From assembly GCF_032062135.1 (NCBI RefSeq), contig NC_092859.1:28218399-28282398 (forward strand): DNA of 64,000 bases, given 5' to 3'. The DNA is from Pyxicephalus adspersus. Taxonomy: Eukaryota; Chordata; Amphibia; Anura; Pyxicephalidae. Position numbers and translations under genes: made by a program. Below, one piece after another: positions 24,565-38,000 of this stretch (position 1 is its first letter; every line of letters begins with the position of its first letter). A model generated the notes under the pieces. That model was not told where the DNA came from. It made no database searches and saw only the letters and a list, made by a program, of their open reading frames with translations.

Positions 24565-27500
24565 TCATTGCCTGCATTTACACATTCTCAGTGGCTCACC
24601 TGCCTAGTTAAAGTACTGCATATATAAAGTCAAACCTTTTATGTTTGTTCATTTCGATTTGCGTAGAAGGGTTTTTCTTGTCATTTGTCATTTGTTTTGC
24701 TGATTTCTTTGGATGGGGGGTTCTCAGTGTTCTTATTAAACTTCCGCTCACCCCTGAATCTGTGACTTGCTTGAAACAGATAAAGAAATCATGTGATTTA
24801 GAGAAGAGAGCATCAGCCTGCTAGAGTGTACATGCATATTATTATCCCTGCCTATAGATAAATATTTCAGTTTATTACTTAACAATCTGTATTATATAAT
24901 ATATATGTATATTCATTGTCTGTGTTTATACAGTGACTTGCTAATTGAATTGATATAAGGTTGGCATCTCAGACCACTGCTTCCACATAGAGAGTAAAGG
25001 TTCATTTGGAACAAATTTCCTTTTTTAATTTTTTTTTAAAGCTGTGACTTCTTTCCAAAGAACATTTTCTACTTGAAAGGTGTTTAGCTGATTCAAACTG
25101 ATACTTCAGGTGAGTTGCAATGTTGTACATACATGTTATAGAATAAATACTCACATAGGCTGTGATTGGCAGGTAGACCTCTTCAGAGTTCCCAGTTTTG
25201 CAGATTCTAGTGGAATTTATTTTACCAAAGCAAAAAAAAAACCTTACCTGTGACACCCTTAGCAATTATAATAAAAATAAAAATCATGGCACTCAGTGAT
25301 CAATGTTCAGTGCAGTGGTAAAGCTCACCCAGCACTAAGTGCAGAGGGCATCAGGGAGGGTGAATGTTGGGGTTTTGTTTTTAAGAGACTTTCTGATTAT
25401 ACACATGGTTTTCCAGGATCAGGGGGTAAGTGGGGGCCATGGAGACAATCTGTTCACATTTCTGCTCATAACTTCTTACCCTTTTCTACAATGAACATTT
25501 AGTTGCAGTAGAATATAGAATTTGGCTCAATGTCTTTCCTACTGAACCAAGCCCAAATGGACAGCAGCAACATATTAGAAAGGCAGAGCGTACTGCATGT
25601 TACTAATGTTTTTTATTTGGGGTTTTAGCCAGCCATGTGTGCCCGGGTCTATCAGACCTAAAGTAAAACTTTCATGATACAAGACTGTGTTCTGAAAATA
25701 TGATTTTCCTGGGTGTCCTGGTTGGATGGTACAACAAGTACTTCCAGGTATAGAGGGGTATGTGACTTCCCGCTCTCCTATTTGCCATCTTTCCTAGAAA
25801 TAAATATTGGCCGGTGAGTGTGACCTGAGGGATTGGCTTAAATATAATACCAAATGTAGATATTACAACAATATAGTAAATAGCCTTACCACAACCAGCC
25901 TTCCATCTCCCTAACAAAGAGAGGTGTCAGCTGATCTCTGCTCTTTTTATCTTTTAAATAACTTACCAATTATTATCAATTCTTATAAATAACATCACAA
26001 CGCTTTGTGTCCGGCTGATACCCACCATGCCGTTATAAGATGTCACAGCCAATCAACCACATCATTTTTTCATTTAGTTTCATTCTACTATCTTTCTTTC
26101 ATTCTAATTCAGTTAATTTCATTCTACTATTCTTCTTTCATTCTAACTCAATTAGTTTCATTCTACTACATAACTATATGTACATATATTATACACTTAT
26201 ATATATATACTCATTGTCTAGTTTTTAAACAGTGGCCCTGCATATTGCAGTATGTTTGTACTGCATATCTAAAGAATCTTTTTGCTTTTTGTTTCATTTT
26301 GAATAGAGAAGAGTGTTTCTGATTGTCATTTGTGATTGGTTTTGCTGACTTCATTGGGGGTGGTTTTTCCTGTGCCCTCCCCTGGAGCTGTGACTTTGGT
26401 GAAAACAGCTGATGATATCATATGGTTTAGAGAAAAGAGAGAGCAGCAACCAGCAGACTGTGAATTAGCTGAGACTCCACATCAGTGGTGAGTTTATATT
26501 AACTTCTTTGTCATCCTCATATATTAAGTTATTAATATATATTAAGTGTACTTCTTGCATGGTTACTTTATTCTGTAAAAAGATTGGTCACCCTGAGCCT
26601 ATTTTATTTTGTTTTATCTGAAACTGAAGGCTTGGGGTTAATCATTTTGGATAACTTCTGATACATGATCATGTGTTGAAAGTGAAAGCAATTCTTGTTT
26701 ACTAATTTATACTTTGCAAAGTGAACTACTTTTTTGTATATTTTTATATTGAAAATATTATATAAAAAAAAATTTAAAGCGAAAAAAAAAGCTGTACACT
26801 CAGAAAAAGTATGTGTTTGCATGTGGGACATGTGCGTGAATAATATGGGTGGACTGTGTATGAAACTCGGAAGACTTCGCCCTGGAGGGATCCTTATCTA
26901 TAGTGACCGATGTTTATACAGAATACGTCTCATCATGCTGACAGTGCAGGATACAACCACAGTAAATCACAGCGAAGGGTGACAGGGTTTAGAGATAGAT
27001 GATCTTCACATCTACACTGCTAAAGAATCTTCTGAATTTGAAATTTCCAGGTGTGTGAGATTCCTTGGACCATTTGCCGGTTCCTTCTGACAGCCCCAAT
27101 GTCAGTACTGTGTCCGTCAGTGCAGAAAGAATCACAGAGTGCAGAGAGGTAAATGCTCCACATTGCAAGGGTAAATGCTTATTTCTAGAAGGGGGGTAAA
27201 TATTAGTTTTATATGCCTTACCCCATGATTGCCGGGGGGGGGGGTTCAAGGGCATCCCATGGCTATTCAAGCCAACTCCCTTAGTGCAGATTGGCCCTCA
27301 GAATTTTGACTGTTGGCTAAAGAGATTTTAGCAGTGCCTGTGACGGACCCTCTTTGTGTCTTTGTGACCATTCACACGTAGAAGGAACTTGGGAAGATTT
27401 TGCCACTCTACTGTATTTATAAAGACGTAAACAGAACTACAGCAAACCCCTATCCAAAAACGTAACCTGGAAGGAGCTATTCTGTAGTTCTCAGAAATAG

Positions 27501-28730
27501 CTGCAAACAATATAAATGATAACAGTGTAACAATGCTATCAGTTTACAAGAGTTCTAGCAGAATCAACAGGTATTTCTTTGCATCCATTGAACAGATATA
27601 ACTCTCCAAATGGTATATTTACCAGGAAGCAAATCATTGTTAGGGTTTATATACCCTGTACGTTCTTCTGGGGTGGGTTCAGTTAGCCAATGTTTGGGTC
27701 ATATCAATGTTTGGGTCAGATGTACTGACAGATCCTACTTTGCACATACTAAGTAGGAAACAGATCCTGCTGATGTAATAAGCAGTTATAGTTGCCCCCA
27801 TGTACAAATATAACCTACAAATCATGGATGTTTTTAAAACCTGATGGCGTACTGTTGTGATTATTTACACCAATTTCTTTTCTACGCTTTATGCAAAAAT
27901 GTAAAAAAAATCTGATCATTAAAAAAAATTGCTGTGGCAGTGTGACTGGTGCAAAGTGGAGGAACTGTATGTTACATGACAGAGAAATTCTTCCCAGGCA
28001 GTCTCAGATGGATGGGGCAACTCCTCTGTTGACATTCGTAAAGTATAAAGTTGCAGTCACAGCAATTTTCCACTGACCGCCCTGACCTATGAATAGAAGT
28101 CAGACTGCAGAAAAACAAGTCAGATAAACTCATCCAAAAACAACATCCTAACAGAGCCCGAGGCTGGAGGAGGCCCCGTGTGTAAGGTGAGGCCTGCACA
28201 TTGTTTACGGGGGGCTTAGGGCTGCTGGCCCTAAAGTGCAATCCCAAGTATTTGGACAGGCAAACAACAGACCCGGGGCTTGTTCAAAAAGCAGCAGTAT
28301 TGCTGCACAGGGTCGTACGGCTTCTTTGAAGAAAAATAAATCCAGATATTTATAAATAATAGCTTTACAAAAGTGAACTTTGCTGTACTGACTTCTAGCC
28401 TGGCACAGACTAACAGAACAGGTTTAATTATTAATGCAATCACTTTCATTGTTTGTAAACATTTTGGCCAAGGGCAAGATTATTTGCACCAATATTTGTT
28501 TTAATATGTACTATGTACCCTGGTATTTTGGATGCTATATGATTTAAGTAAAACCTATTCAAACTCATTCCTAAAAAGCCCCACCTTGCTCTTTCTTTTT
28601 ATCTTCTCAATAAAAGTTTTGCTTAGAAAAATAGTTATTTGTATGGTATCAGTATTCATAAGGTAGTGGATATGAATAGGGGGTCTTTGTTATAAATAGG
28701 TACTTAGTTTACGTGTGTGTGTATATATAT
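24216..28730. other. non-coding part of duplication copy 1
   Basis: AT-rich sequence with TA-rich runs (24530-24565, 26190-26215) and a short pyrimidine-rich tandem repeat (tttcattctactattctt type, 26075-26175). A third copy of the cactcagtgatcaatgttca block lies at 25289. Nothing in it looks like an exon. Most of it can be matched to 35100-38930 in copy 2. Confidence 0.55.
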
Positions 28731-28734
28731 ATTA

Positions 28735-29240
28735 TTATTTATTATTAATGTTAAACAGGATTTATATAGCGCCAACATATTATGCAGCGCTGTACATTAA
28801 ATAGGGGTTGCAAATGTCAGATGAATACAGACAGTGACACAGGAGGAGAGGACCCTGCCCCGAAGAGCTTACAATCTAGGAGGTGGGGGAAGTCTCACAC
28901 AATAGGAGGGGGATATGTAGTGGTGGGAATAGTGACAGTTTCAAAAGATGGAAGAAGATGGGTAGGAAAGTTTGAATAAATGGGTTTTGAGTGTTTAAAT
29001 GAGCAGAAAGTAGGAGCAAGCCCCACAGGATGAGGAAGACCATTACAGAGGTTTAGGGCAGTTCTAGAAAAGTCTTGAAGCCGTGTGTGTGATGAGGTTA
29101 TGAATGAGGAAGTCATTAGTAGGTAATTGGAGGAACAAAGGGAGCGGCTGGCGGAGTATCTTTCTATCAGGTCAGAAAGGTAAGTGGGACAAGAATTGTG
29201 GAGTGATTTGAAGGCAAAGCACAGGAGCTTGAATTAAATT
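28735..29240 (-). repeat. interspersed repeat, reverse copy
   Basis: Begins aggatttatatagcgccaac and continues with ttacaatctaggaggtgggg. It is the reverse complement of the family seen at 23690-24215. A shorter copy starting with the same words lies at 62780. Confidence 0.65.
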
Positions 29241-30174
29241 GTATATTTAGGGTTTCCATTTGCCTTCACTTTGGGTAGGACTTGTCTATGGGCACAATCA
29301 CAGAACCCGAATCTTTAAGAGGACTCACATTACCTGTTGCACCAATTCCAACTGTAACACCCTTGAAATATTAAACACTTTCTGATCTCATAGAGGCAGA
29401 CATAGGTAGCTATACAGCAGCTGCACAAGAGTCTCCGGACCCTTCTCCGCCAAAAGGGACCCTAAGTTCTGCACACTGTTCTGGTCCACTGTTGGTTATG
29501 TCTGCCACTGATTAGGGTTGTAATAATAAACTCCTAATTTCTAGCTGTTTTGCGCATCAGGCAGATTTTTTTTAATATAAATATTATAATTGGTTTTTAA
29601 CATAGACGGAAAGAAAATACAGATACATACAAAAATATAACAGAACTTTAGGAATAAAAATATAAGCCAACATCCAAATATATAGCATACATGAATGGAA
29701 TAAAGAGAATACATTTCAGGTATGGGCTTCATGATGTGTGGTCAACAGTTACATATATCACACAATAGGTTCAAAAGTCTGACCTCTGTCTCTCAGTATA
29801 AGCTATTTGTGTATTATCCACTTAGTTTAATTAAACACCAAATGTGTAGCCCTGTGTGAAACCCACCAAAATCTTGTAATACGTGTATGGAAGAATAAAC
29901 AATATACAAGGATAGAGATAAAAAAGGTAGATGGTAGAGAGGAATAAGAGGAGGAAAAAAGATAGAACCATGAATCCCAATCGGGAATCAAACAATACAA
30001 CAATGATATAATGATAGGTGGAATGCAGTTGGACAGTTTTTATAACACCTAATGATCTTCTGGTCCAGGGGCAGATTTTGACCCCATAGAGGAGTAATAC
30101 TATGGAAAACACAAATGAATGTTGAATGTATGTACTGATTGTTTCTTTTTTTCCCCTCTTTTTTCTAGAAGAAC

Positions 30175-30189
30175 ATGGCGCGAAAGTGA
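30175..30189 (+). promoter_or_regulatory. upstream micro-ORF (Met-Ala-Arg-Lys-stop) before TMEM140-like gene A
   Basis: ATG with A at -3 and G at +4, then three codons and TGA, 21 bases before the main ATG. The same arrangement (Met-Ala-Gln-Lys-stop, same spacing) stands before gene B at 50355. This would be expected to lower translation of the main frame if the region is transcribed. Confidence 0.5.
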
Positions 30190-30210
30190 TTTCAAACGTG
30201 AAAAAAGATA

Positions 30211-32248
30211 ATGGCAGATCTTGTGTCTCTCCTTCCTAAAGGTAAGAGAATTCCTGTGCCATTTACTTTTTTTTTTAGTCAGACACCCCTGTTCCTGAAC
30301 TTATCTAATAAACAACCAATTACTGAGCTTTTTGAAATGACTCATAAAATCATTGTAAAAGTAAACAGATAGCAGATACAGAAATCAAGATCAATCAGCT
30401 TAAAGTAAACCGAAACTAAAGCTGAAGTGCTGTGAACCATTTAACATAATACTTTTTTTCTGTACTTGAGTAACAATTTAAAACATTTTTTACCTCAAAT
30501 TGCCATTATAAAAAGAATCTGTTAATGCTCAGGTCACACCAGTAGATGGGGCTATGTCATCTAGTATGTAACTCTTGTGTAACTGTCACATGCATTAATA
30601 GTTTGTTGCCCAATTTACCTAACACAGTGACATCTACTGGTGACCAATAATAATGCTCAAGAGATCATTTTAGAGGTAGTGACCCATCATAAGTAAATCA
30701 AAAACACATTGTTTTTTATTTTTAACCTATAAAAAAGGGAAGAGGGATTATGCAGACTGAGATTTTTTCCCCTCTTTTAAGTAAACATTTAAAAAATAAC
30801 ACACCATGGATGTATGTATTCACTTTATTTGATTGGCATTAAGCTTCAGTTTAAGTGACACCATAATGTTTTCTGACAATCTAGAACGGTGACATTCTTC
30901 CCACTGGCCAGCAATGTAAGAGCCATTCTGCCTATTGACCACCCATTAATGTACTGTGATCAGTGGATATAAAAAAAGGTCAAGAAAGGTTAAACTAGAG
31001 TGTCACTGAAAAATGTACCCCAAATATTGAAAACTTTAATACCTATTGACCCTTTCTAACCCTCTTACCCACTTATTTGCTAGAAAAAAAGAAGTTCAGC
31101 TAATGAAACATCTTACAGACAGAATTTATGATAGTTCTGAAAAATTTGCAGAAATTTGGGCCCCTTAGGACTCATATCTTTTGTCTGCCACTAATATGTT
31201 CCAGCATATAACTACTAATCTTCAGTTAGGCCCTGGTAATATATCTCCTTCCATTACTTTCTTGGGACTAACACCAAAGACTTCATTTAATTAATTACTA
31301 TATTTTTGCCTTCCACTCTACATCCTCCTTGTACCCTCTCCCTTTCCCCCTCTCTTCCATTTTCTTCATGTTTAGACAATTGTATCTCTAGATATGTTTA
31401 CTGCTGTTTATATAGTAAGTTTATTGAAAGGATGTCTCTGTTTTTTACTACCTCTTAACCAGAGAGATTACATTGTGTTATTCTACTTTCTACTGAAATC
31501 TGTGATAAACTGCTTTTTAACTTGTTAAAGTATTACTTTGTATGTATTGGCTACCTTCTTATATTTGTTGATACTTTTTGTTTATTATTTGAAAAAACTC
31601 CATTAAAATTACAATTTTTCCACAAAAAAAAAATGTATTACGTAATATTTCCTCTATTTACTCTCTCTAGGTCAAGTTTCATCTGGAAGTAGAAAAGTTT
31701 TGAGCTCCTGGTTGTTGGGATATTTGGCCATCCTCCTGCAGTGTGCCACCTGTGCCCTCCTTGTTTATGCCCTCATTTTTGGTGGGGGTGACGTGGTTGT
31801 CAGTGGATGCCAAAAAATCGGCTTTTATAAGTACTGCCTGTACAACAAAACTCTTGGGGACTGTGAATGTTTTTCAGAGATTAATGATCTGAGTTTGGCT
31901 GGGGGAACCAGCAAACATGGATTAGTCTTGGCCATTATCTTGACCTACTCTTCATTGGTCATCATTATGGTGAATATCCTGACAATGTTTTTTGCTCAGT
32001 GTTTTAAAGAAGGAAGGCTCTGGAAATTTGCCCTGGGACTCAATTGTCTTAGCCTGGTTGTACTCAGCCTTGGAATGATCATTTTTATTTCTGTAAATTG
32101 GGATCTGTTTGATATCTCGCAAGTGACCCCTGGATTCCTGGCTGTGCTGGTGGCATTGGGTGGCATGTCTCTACTCTGCTGGATCATACGACACAACATC
32201 AGCCTCGCCAGTCAGATGTTAAGAGAAGTGGATCTTTTTCTCTTGTAA
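30211..32248 (+). CDS. TMEM140-like four-pass membrane protein, copy A
   Basis: Two coding exons: 30211-30241 (donor AAAG|GTAAGA) and 31671-32248 (acceptor after ctctctctag). They join in phase 1 to give 202 residues starting MADLVSLLPK. The large exon alone has no ATG in its proper N-terminal position, so the small exon supplies the start. Hydrophobic segments lie at about residues 24-47, 94-119, 129-152 and 162-183. Between the first two is a Cys-rich loop with IGFYKYCLYNKT (60-71), which contains an N-glycosylation sequon (NKT) and closely resembles the IGFYNFCLWN motif of mammalian TMEM140. Length is close to human TMEM140 (about 185). TMEM140 is a poorly understood membrane protein, reported as interferon-inducible in mammals; no enzymatic role is known. 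A second copy lies 20 kb downstream at 50391-52235. The neighbour CYREN supports orthology. Confidence 0.85.
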
Positions 32249-32525
32249 AGTTTTAACGTCTTTTTACTTTATGACTGGCTACTAATTTGCACAGCCTTAA
32301 CCACTACATATAACCACTGGAACCTGACATATATTAAATATTTCTAAGCTTTCAAAGTGTGCCTAAACCCATCTGTGCCCACCTTGGAGAGACTCGCTAC
32401 ATCTGTCTTGGTGACAAGTGTTACTGAGGGCAAATCTTCGCAATGGACATGCAGAGTGAAAAAACCCTGAGAAAGATTCCAATCTTTCCAAAAGAAAATT
32501 TGTCTGACTTTTTCCTTGGGGTTAA

Positions 32526-32531
32526 AATAAA
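32526..32531 (+). terminator. candidate polyA signal AATAAA of TMEM140-like gene A
   Basis: AATAAA 278 bases after the stop. An ATTAAA follows at 32626-32631. In gene B the first site is mutated and only ATTAAA (52644-52649) remains. Confidence 0.5.
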
Positions 32532-33210
32532 TATTTTTGCATGGGCTTCTAAATACTGGGTTCTTTGTTTACTTTATATTTGTATTGATCATATAAAATT
32601 TAAATATGCACTGTTTTCACTTTACATTAAACACACTTATGAAATAATATGTCTGAGTAATATTTCTGAGTTAATGTCTCTTTCTGTACCGTGTCTGTGC
32701 AGGCCAGTGATCTGATGAAAGGGTGAGGGAATATTCAAGTAACAGGATAGAAGGTAGAAACACAGATCCATAGAGAATGTATGAAGCAGAAATAGGGATA
32801 CATGTACTGAAAGTCTTCAGGTACAGCTTCCTCTCCAGCAAGGAGAACGATGAGCACTGAATCTCCTGAGACTGGCAGTCAGAAGCAGCAGTGCCTTACA
32901 TCTCACAATACAAAAATACATCTATGAGGCTGTAGATACAAGACACAAAAGCACTGTTACCGTACGTAAGGTATTTAAAAATAAGATAAAGAAAAACCTT
33001 TCCTGGTATTTCTTGATAGCAAATAAACTATTTCAAAATTTAGGCTTTGCACATACCGGTACATGGGATGATTCTCGACTGATACAAACAAATGCATACA
33101 AGCTACAACGGATAGGATGATATTGCCTGTATTGACATTTATACTAAGAATTCTGGTTATATGGTTGGGTACAGGGAATTGGTAAATTTACAGGGTTAGG
33201 CTGCTGCGCA

Positions 33211-33929
33211 GTCCCTTGTTACCCACATCTGTAATTATGAGTTGGGTGTTGCATTGATCTGATGTCATAAAATTGCAGCTTTGCAGTCACTGTGAAGCCA
33301 AATGTGTATCGTACTTCTCAGCTTGATGACAATGCCTATTTTTCAGTCTCTCTATGTTTCTTTGAACAACTAAAATCTAACATTTGTACAAGGCTTACAA
33401 TTTACCTATTCATTCATTCATTTGGTCTAATAAATATACCAAAGTTGTTTTGTTATATCTGTCCAAAAATAGAAAATTCCAGTTGGTTGTGGCAGAAATT
33501 ATTCCCATCTACAGAACCCCTCTCTGTTATGTTCTGGGTGATAAGAGGATGTGGTAGTTTTCTGTACTCCTGTCCTAGGGTGACAATGCTGCTTCTGGGT
33601 GAAAAACTGCTGCCAACACAGCGCCTCTATCTGAAGGGTGCCTGGAAAGAGCACTGAAGATTAAAGAGTAGAAGATAGAGGGGGACTACAGGGGACATAT
33701 AAGCATCAGATGGCTGTCACCCAAGACAAGCATTATGCTTGTCTCAGGTTAAAATCTCATATGTGTACAATGGTTCCCTGAGGTTATCTATTAATCTGCA
33801 GCAGCCAAGCCGCCACAATGGTGCAATCAGTGACAATCATCTGACCTCTATCTGGTGTCTGTATGGGGCTTTAGAATGAGGACAGACAAGAGGCACTAAC
33901 TACGGTAAGTCAGTTGAATTAATGTGGGA
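33211..33929. other. spacer between the two duplication copies
   Basis: Sequence between the right edge of copy 1 and the left edge of copy 2 with no match seen elsewhere in the window. It holds an open frame of 121 codons (33292-33657), but without domain, splice sites or promoter that I can recognise. Confidence 0.45.
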
Positions 33930-34176
33930 ACAATGGAGATGGAAGTGTAACCACTCTAGAAAAGGTAGTGTAATATTCACTCAATTACCATGTAAGAATG
34001 AACGAATAGAGTCTCAATATCAAGAATAATTCCTTCACTTCATGTAAGGACTGGTAAGCTGAATAGTAAAAATTAACTTGTTTTTATATTTAGATACACT
34101 TTCAGGTATCTGCTTAGCTTCTTCCTTTTTTTTCCATGCCCAAAACTTCAGTTTGTTTCATTCTACTACATAACTA

Positions 34177-35090
34177 TCTATTTATATAAAATTGGAGTGT
34201 GTGTGTATGTGTGTTCCAGCATCCCTCAAAAACGCATGGGGACATTTCAACCAAACTTGTCATACATTTGACTGAGACTTGTGAGTGCACCTGTCATCTT
34301 TGTACAGCACTGTGCTATATGTCAGAGCTACATTTGGATGAAACGCATGGAGACATTTCAACCAAACTTGCTATGTTCCACCATCACTAGAAAACGCATC
34401 AACACATTTCAACCAAACTTGCTAGACATGACTGACACTCATGTGAGTGCACGCTGATCTTTGTACAGCGCTGTGCTATATGTCAGAGCTATATTTAGAT
34501 GTATCTATGTGTGTATCTATATATAAAAAATCTGATGTATGTATGTGTGTGTGTGTGTATGTTAAACCATCACTCGAAAACGCATGGAGACATTTCAATC
34601 AAACTTGCCATACATATGACTGAGGCTCATGTGAGTGCACCAGTCTTTTTTGTACAGCACTGTGCTATATGTCAGAGCTATATTTAGATGAGGGGTATGT
34701 CATCACTAGGAAACGCATCAAGACATTTCAACCAAACTTGCTATGTTCCACCATCACTAGGAAACGCATCGAGACATTTAAACCAAACTTGATTGAAATA
34801 TGACTCGGACTCATGTGAGTGCACCGCTCATCTTTGTACAGCGCTGCGGTATATGTCAGAGGTAATTTTCATGTATGTATGTATGTGTGTATGTATTGCT
34901 CAGTGACAGTGCTTATATTTTTTCATACTTTTTTTGGACTTTCGGGCAATTGGCCGAGTGCAATCAAAGGCAAAAAAAATTACACAACACCATAGACAGG
35001 AAAATCGCTATAGTTTTATTTGATTCTTTTTCATGTATAATATAAGATTGCAATAAATAAATACCCGGGCAATGCCGGGTAATCAGCTAG
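34177..35090 (+). mobile_element. non-autonomous Helitron with internal tandem units
   Basis: The 5' end is TCTATTTATATAAAATTGG. The 3' end is the hairpin CCCGGGCAATGCCGGG (35064-35079) followed by TAATCAGCTAG, the hairpin-plus-CTAG terminus typical of Helitrons, with host T next. The host sequence is interrupted between A and T with no duplication. The unoccupied site is visible in copy 1 at about 26173 (cataactatatg). The interior has four imperfect tandem units of about 165-185 bp marked by tttgtacagc (34299, 34463, 34650, 34835) and cgcat..agacattt words. No Rep/helicase frame is present. Confidence 0.8.
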
Positions 35091-38000
35091 TATATATATA
35101 TATATATATAAATATATATATAGATCTATATTCATTGTCTGATTTTCAACAGTGGCCCACCTATCTATTTAAAGTACTGCATATCCAATCCAAACATTTT
35201 TGCTTTTTGTTTCATTTTGCATAGAACACAGAAGGGTGTTTAGTTTTGCTCACTTCATTGGGTGAGTTCCCAGTGCTCTTGTTTACCTTCCGCCAGTTCT
35301 TGGATCTGTGGACTTTGGCAGCTAAGGAAATCATGTGATTTAGAGAAAACAGAGAGCATTAGCCTGCTCGTGCACGTGCACATTCTACTACTTAAAAATG
35401 TGTATTATATTGATATTGGTAAGGTTGGCTTCTCAGGAAGACCATTGCTTCCACATAGACATAGTTCATTTGGAACAAACGTCCTTATTATTTTGAAAGC
35501 TGTGACTACTTCTCAAAGAACATTTTGTTTAGCTGATTAAAACTGAAACTTCGGTTGAGTTACAATGTTGTACATGTTTTACAAGAAATCCCCACTTAGA
35601 CTGTGACGCAGCAGGTAGACCTCAGTTCTCAGATCTGCAGATCCCAGTGGAATTGATTTTACCAAAGCAAATGTAAACTCTTTTACAGAAACCTTACCTG
35701 TGACACACTTATCAGTGACTTTTAGGAGCTTTCATTAAAAATAAAAATTGCAAATGCTGTTTTAGCAGTCACATGACTTGTATGTTCTCTTCCTGGGGTT
35801 CTAGGTAGAGAATGTCAGCTGTATTAGGCACCTTCAGACCTTGCTGCACATAGGTTATGGTGTAACAAAGGAATAACTGATGTCTCTGCACACTACTTAC
35901 CTACAGCACTGGGAAAGGTCACCCAAACTCTTCAGGTGATCCAGTAAACATGATTATCTGAAGCCCAGGTGAGCCAGGAGACATGGCTGCCTATTAGGTC
36001 ACATTGGGCTAAAAACAATGCAATAAAGGCCAGCTAGTGGATAGTGTTGTCTCCCAGGAAACAGAAGGATCTGGCAGGATTAACACATATTTAAAGCTAC
36101 AGATCACCCACACAGTTAAAAACAATAACTTTTATATGCCTTTTCTAAAATAATAAAGGGAACATGTTAGGCCAGGGTTTATAACCTAATAACTTCTATG
36201 TCATTCTCATAAATTAAGTGTACTTTTTCTTGCATGGATACTTTATTCTGTAAAAGGATCGGTCACCCTGAGCCTATTTTATTTTGTTTTGTCTGTAACA
36301 GAAGGCTTGGGGTGATCCCTTTGGATAATATCTAATACATGATCATGTGTTGAAATTGAAAGCAATTCTCCTTGTTTACTAATATATACCTTGCAAAGTG
36401 AAGAGCTTCTACTTTTTTGTATTTTTTTAGGGAGAGGGGTGACAGGGTTCAGATATAGATGATCTTCACCTCTACACTGCTAAATGGTCTGAGTTTGAAA
36501 TTTCCAGGTGTGTCAGATTTCTTAGACCCCCTGCCAAGCTATAGAGTCCCTTCTGCCACCCCCAATGTCAGTACTGTGTCTGGCAGTGCAGAAGGAACCA
36601 CAGAGTGCAGAAAGTTAACTGCTCCTCACTGCAAGGGTTAAATGCTTAGTTCTAGAAGGGGGGTAAATAACAAGTTTACATGTCATACCCCATGATCATT
36701 GTTAGTCTTTACATACACTATAAGACCTTCTGGGGAGGGTTCAGTTAGCCGATGTTTCGTTCATATCAGATCTACCTTATACTGACAGATACCACTTGCA
36801 CAGTACTAAGCAGAAAGCAATCCTAATAAGCAGTTAAACCACTTCCATGTACAAAAATAACCTACAAATCATGCATAGAAAGAAGGTTTTTAAAACCTGA
36901 TGACATATTGTGATTATTTACATTAATCTTTTTTCTGTGCTTTATGCAAAAAGTTTAAAAAATTTGATTGTTTTGCTGCTAAGACGCAGCAGGTGGACCT
37001 TAGAGTTCTCAGATCAGCAGATCCCAGTGGAATTAATTTTACCAAAGCAAATGTAAACCCTTTTACAAAAACCTTACCCGTGACACGCTTATCAGTGACT
37101 TTTAGGAGCTTTCATTAAAAAAAGATTACAAATAAAAATTACAAATGCAGTTTTAGCAGTCACATGACCTAATGTCAGCTGCATTAGGCGCCTTCAGACT
37201 TTGGTGCACATAGTTTTTGGTGTAACAAAGGAATAACTGATGTCTCTGCACACTACTTCCCTACAGCACTGGGAAAGGTCACCCAAACTCTGCAGGTGAT
37301 CGAGCAAGCGTGGTTAATAAAGGGAAACATGTTAGGCAAGGGTTTTGGAGACTACAAACACTACAACATGTGTGAGCACTTTACTTTTATAAAGAAAGTT
37401 CTGACTACATTCCTTTAAACAGAGATATATACATTGTACTTCTTATCAGTATACAAAACTGGATACAGTCCAAATAAAAATCTTAATTAATAGGCTAGCA
37501 ATCAAAAAAAGCTTTTGCTGCAATATTAACCTTTAGATTGGAGCTGTCTAATGCAGTAATTCCTTTCACCCCTTAATGTTCTTAGTTCCAGGTTAAATGA
37601 CAGACAGAATCACTAAACCCAACCTTCTCTAAGACCAGGCTGTCATGGATCTGCCCCTTGGTTGGCATCATCCTACAGCCTGGGCTTAGAGTATGCATTG
37701 TATGGCACTCAGTGATCAATGTTCAGTGCAGTGGTAAAACTCACCCAGCATTAAATGCAAAGGGCATCAGGGAGGTTGAATGTTGGGGTTTTGTTTTTAA
37801 AGACTTTCTGATTATACACATAATTTTCCAGGATCAGGGGGTAAGTGGGGACCATATAGACAATCTGTTCACATTTCTGCTTATAATTCAGAGGACTTCT
37901 TATCCTCTTCTACAATTATTCATTAGTTATAGTGGAATAGAATTTGTCTCCATATCTTTCCCAATTAACCAAGCACAAATGGGCAGCAGCAAAATATTAC

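Larger units (their letters stand above)
20160..33210 (+). repeat. segmental tandem duplication, copy 1
   Basis: The left edge (tgtaaccactctagaaaagg near 20178) recurs at 33957. The right edge (actaagaattctggttatat near 33141) recurs at 53931. Between these, order and orientation match copy 2 (33930-53985): the 22920-23160 block matches 37520-37750, 25500-25900 matches 37920-38380, 27000-27300 matches 36450-36690, 29240-29390 matches 39000-39130, and 29490-32950 matches 50205-53740. The match is interrupted by indels and local rearrangement. Each copy carries one TMEM140-like gene near its right end. Copy 1 is about 13 kb; copy 2 is about 20 kb because of later insertions. Confidence 0.8.

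Noticed and set aside
31700..32248. TMEM140-like exon read as a stand-alone gene starting at TTG
   Set aside because: A eukaryotic start at TTG is unlikely; the upstream exon 30211-30241 gives an ATG and joins in phase.
33292..33657. 121-codon open frame in the spacer between duplications
   Set aside because: No recognisable domain, splice sites or promoter. Isolated frames of this length arise by chance in a window this size.
34199..34900. Regularly spaced repeats resembling a CRISPR array
   Set aside because: Units are long (165-185 bp), degenerate and inside a Helitron in vertebrate DNA; there are no short identical repeats with unique spacers.
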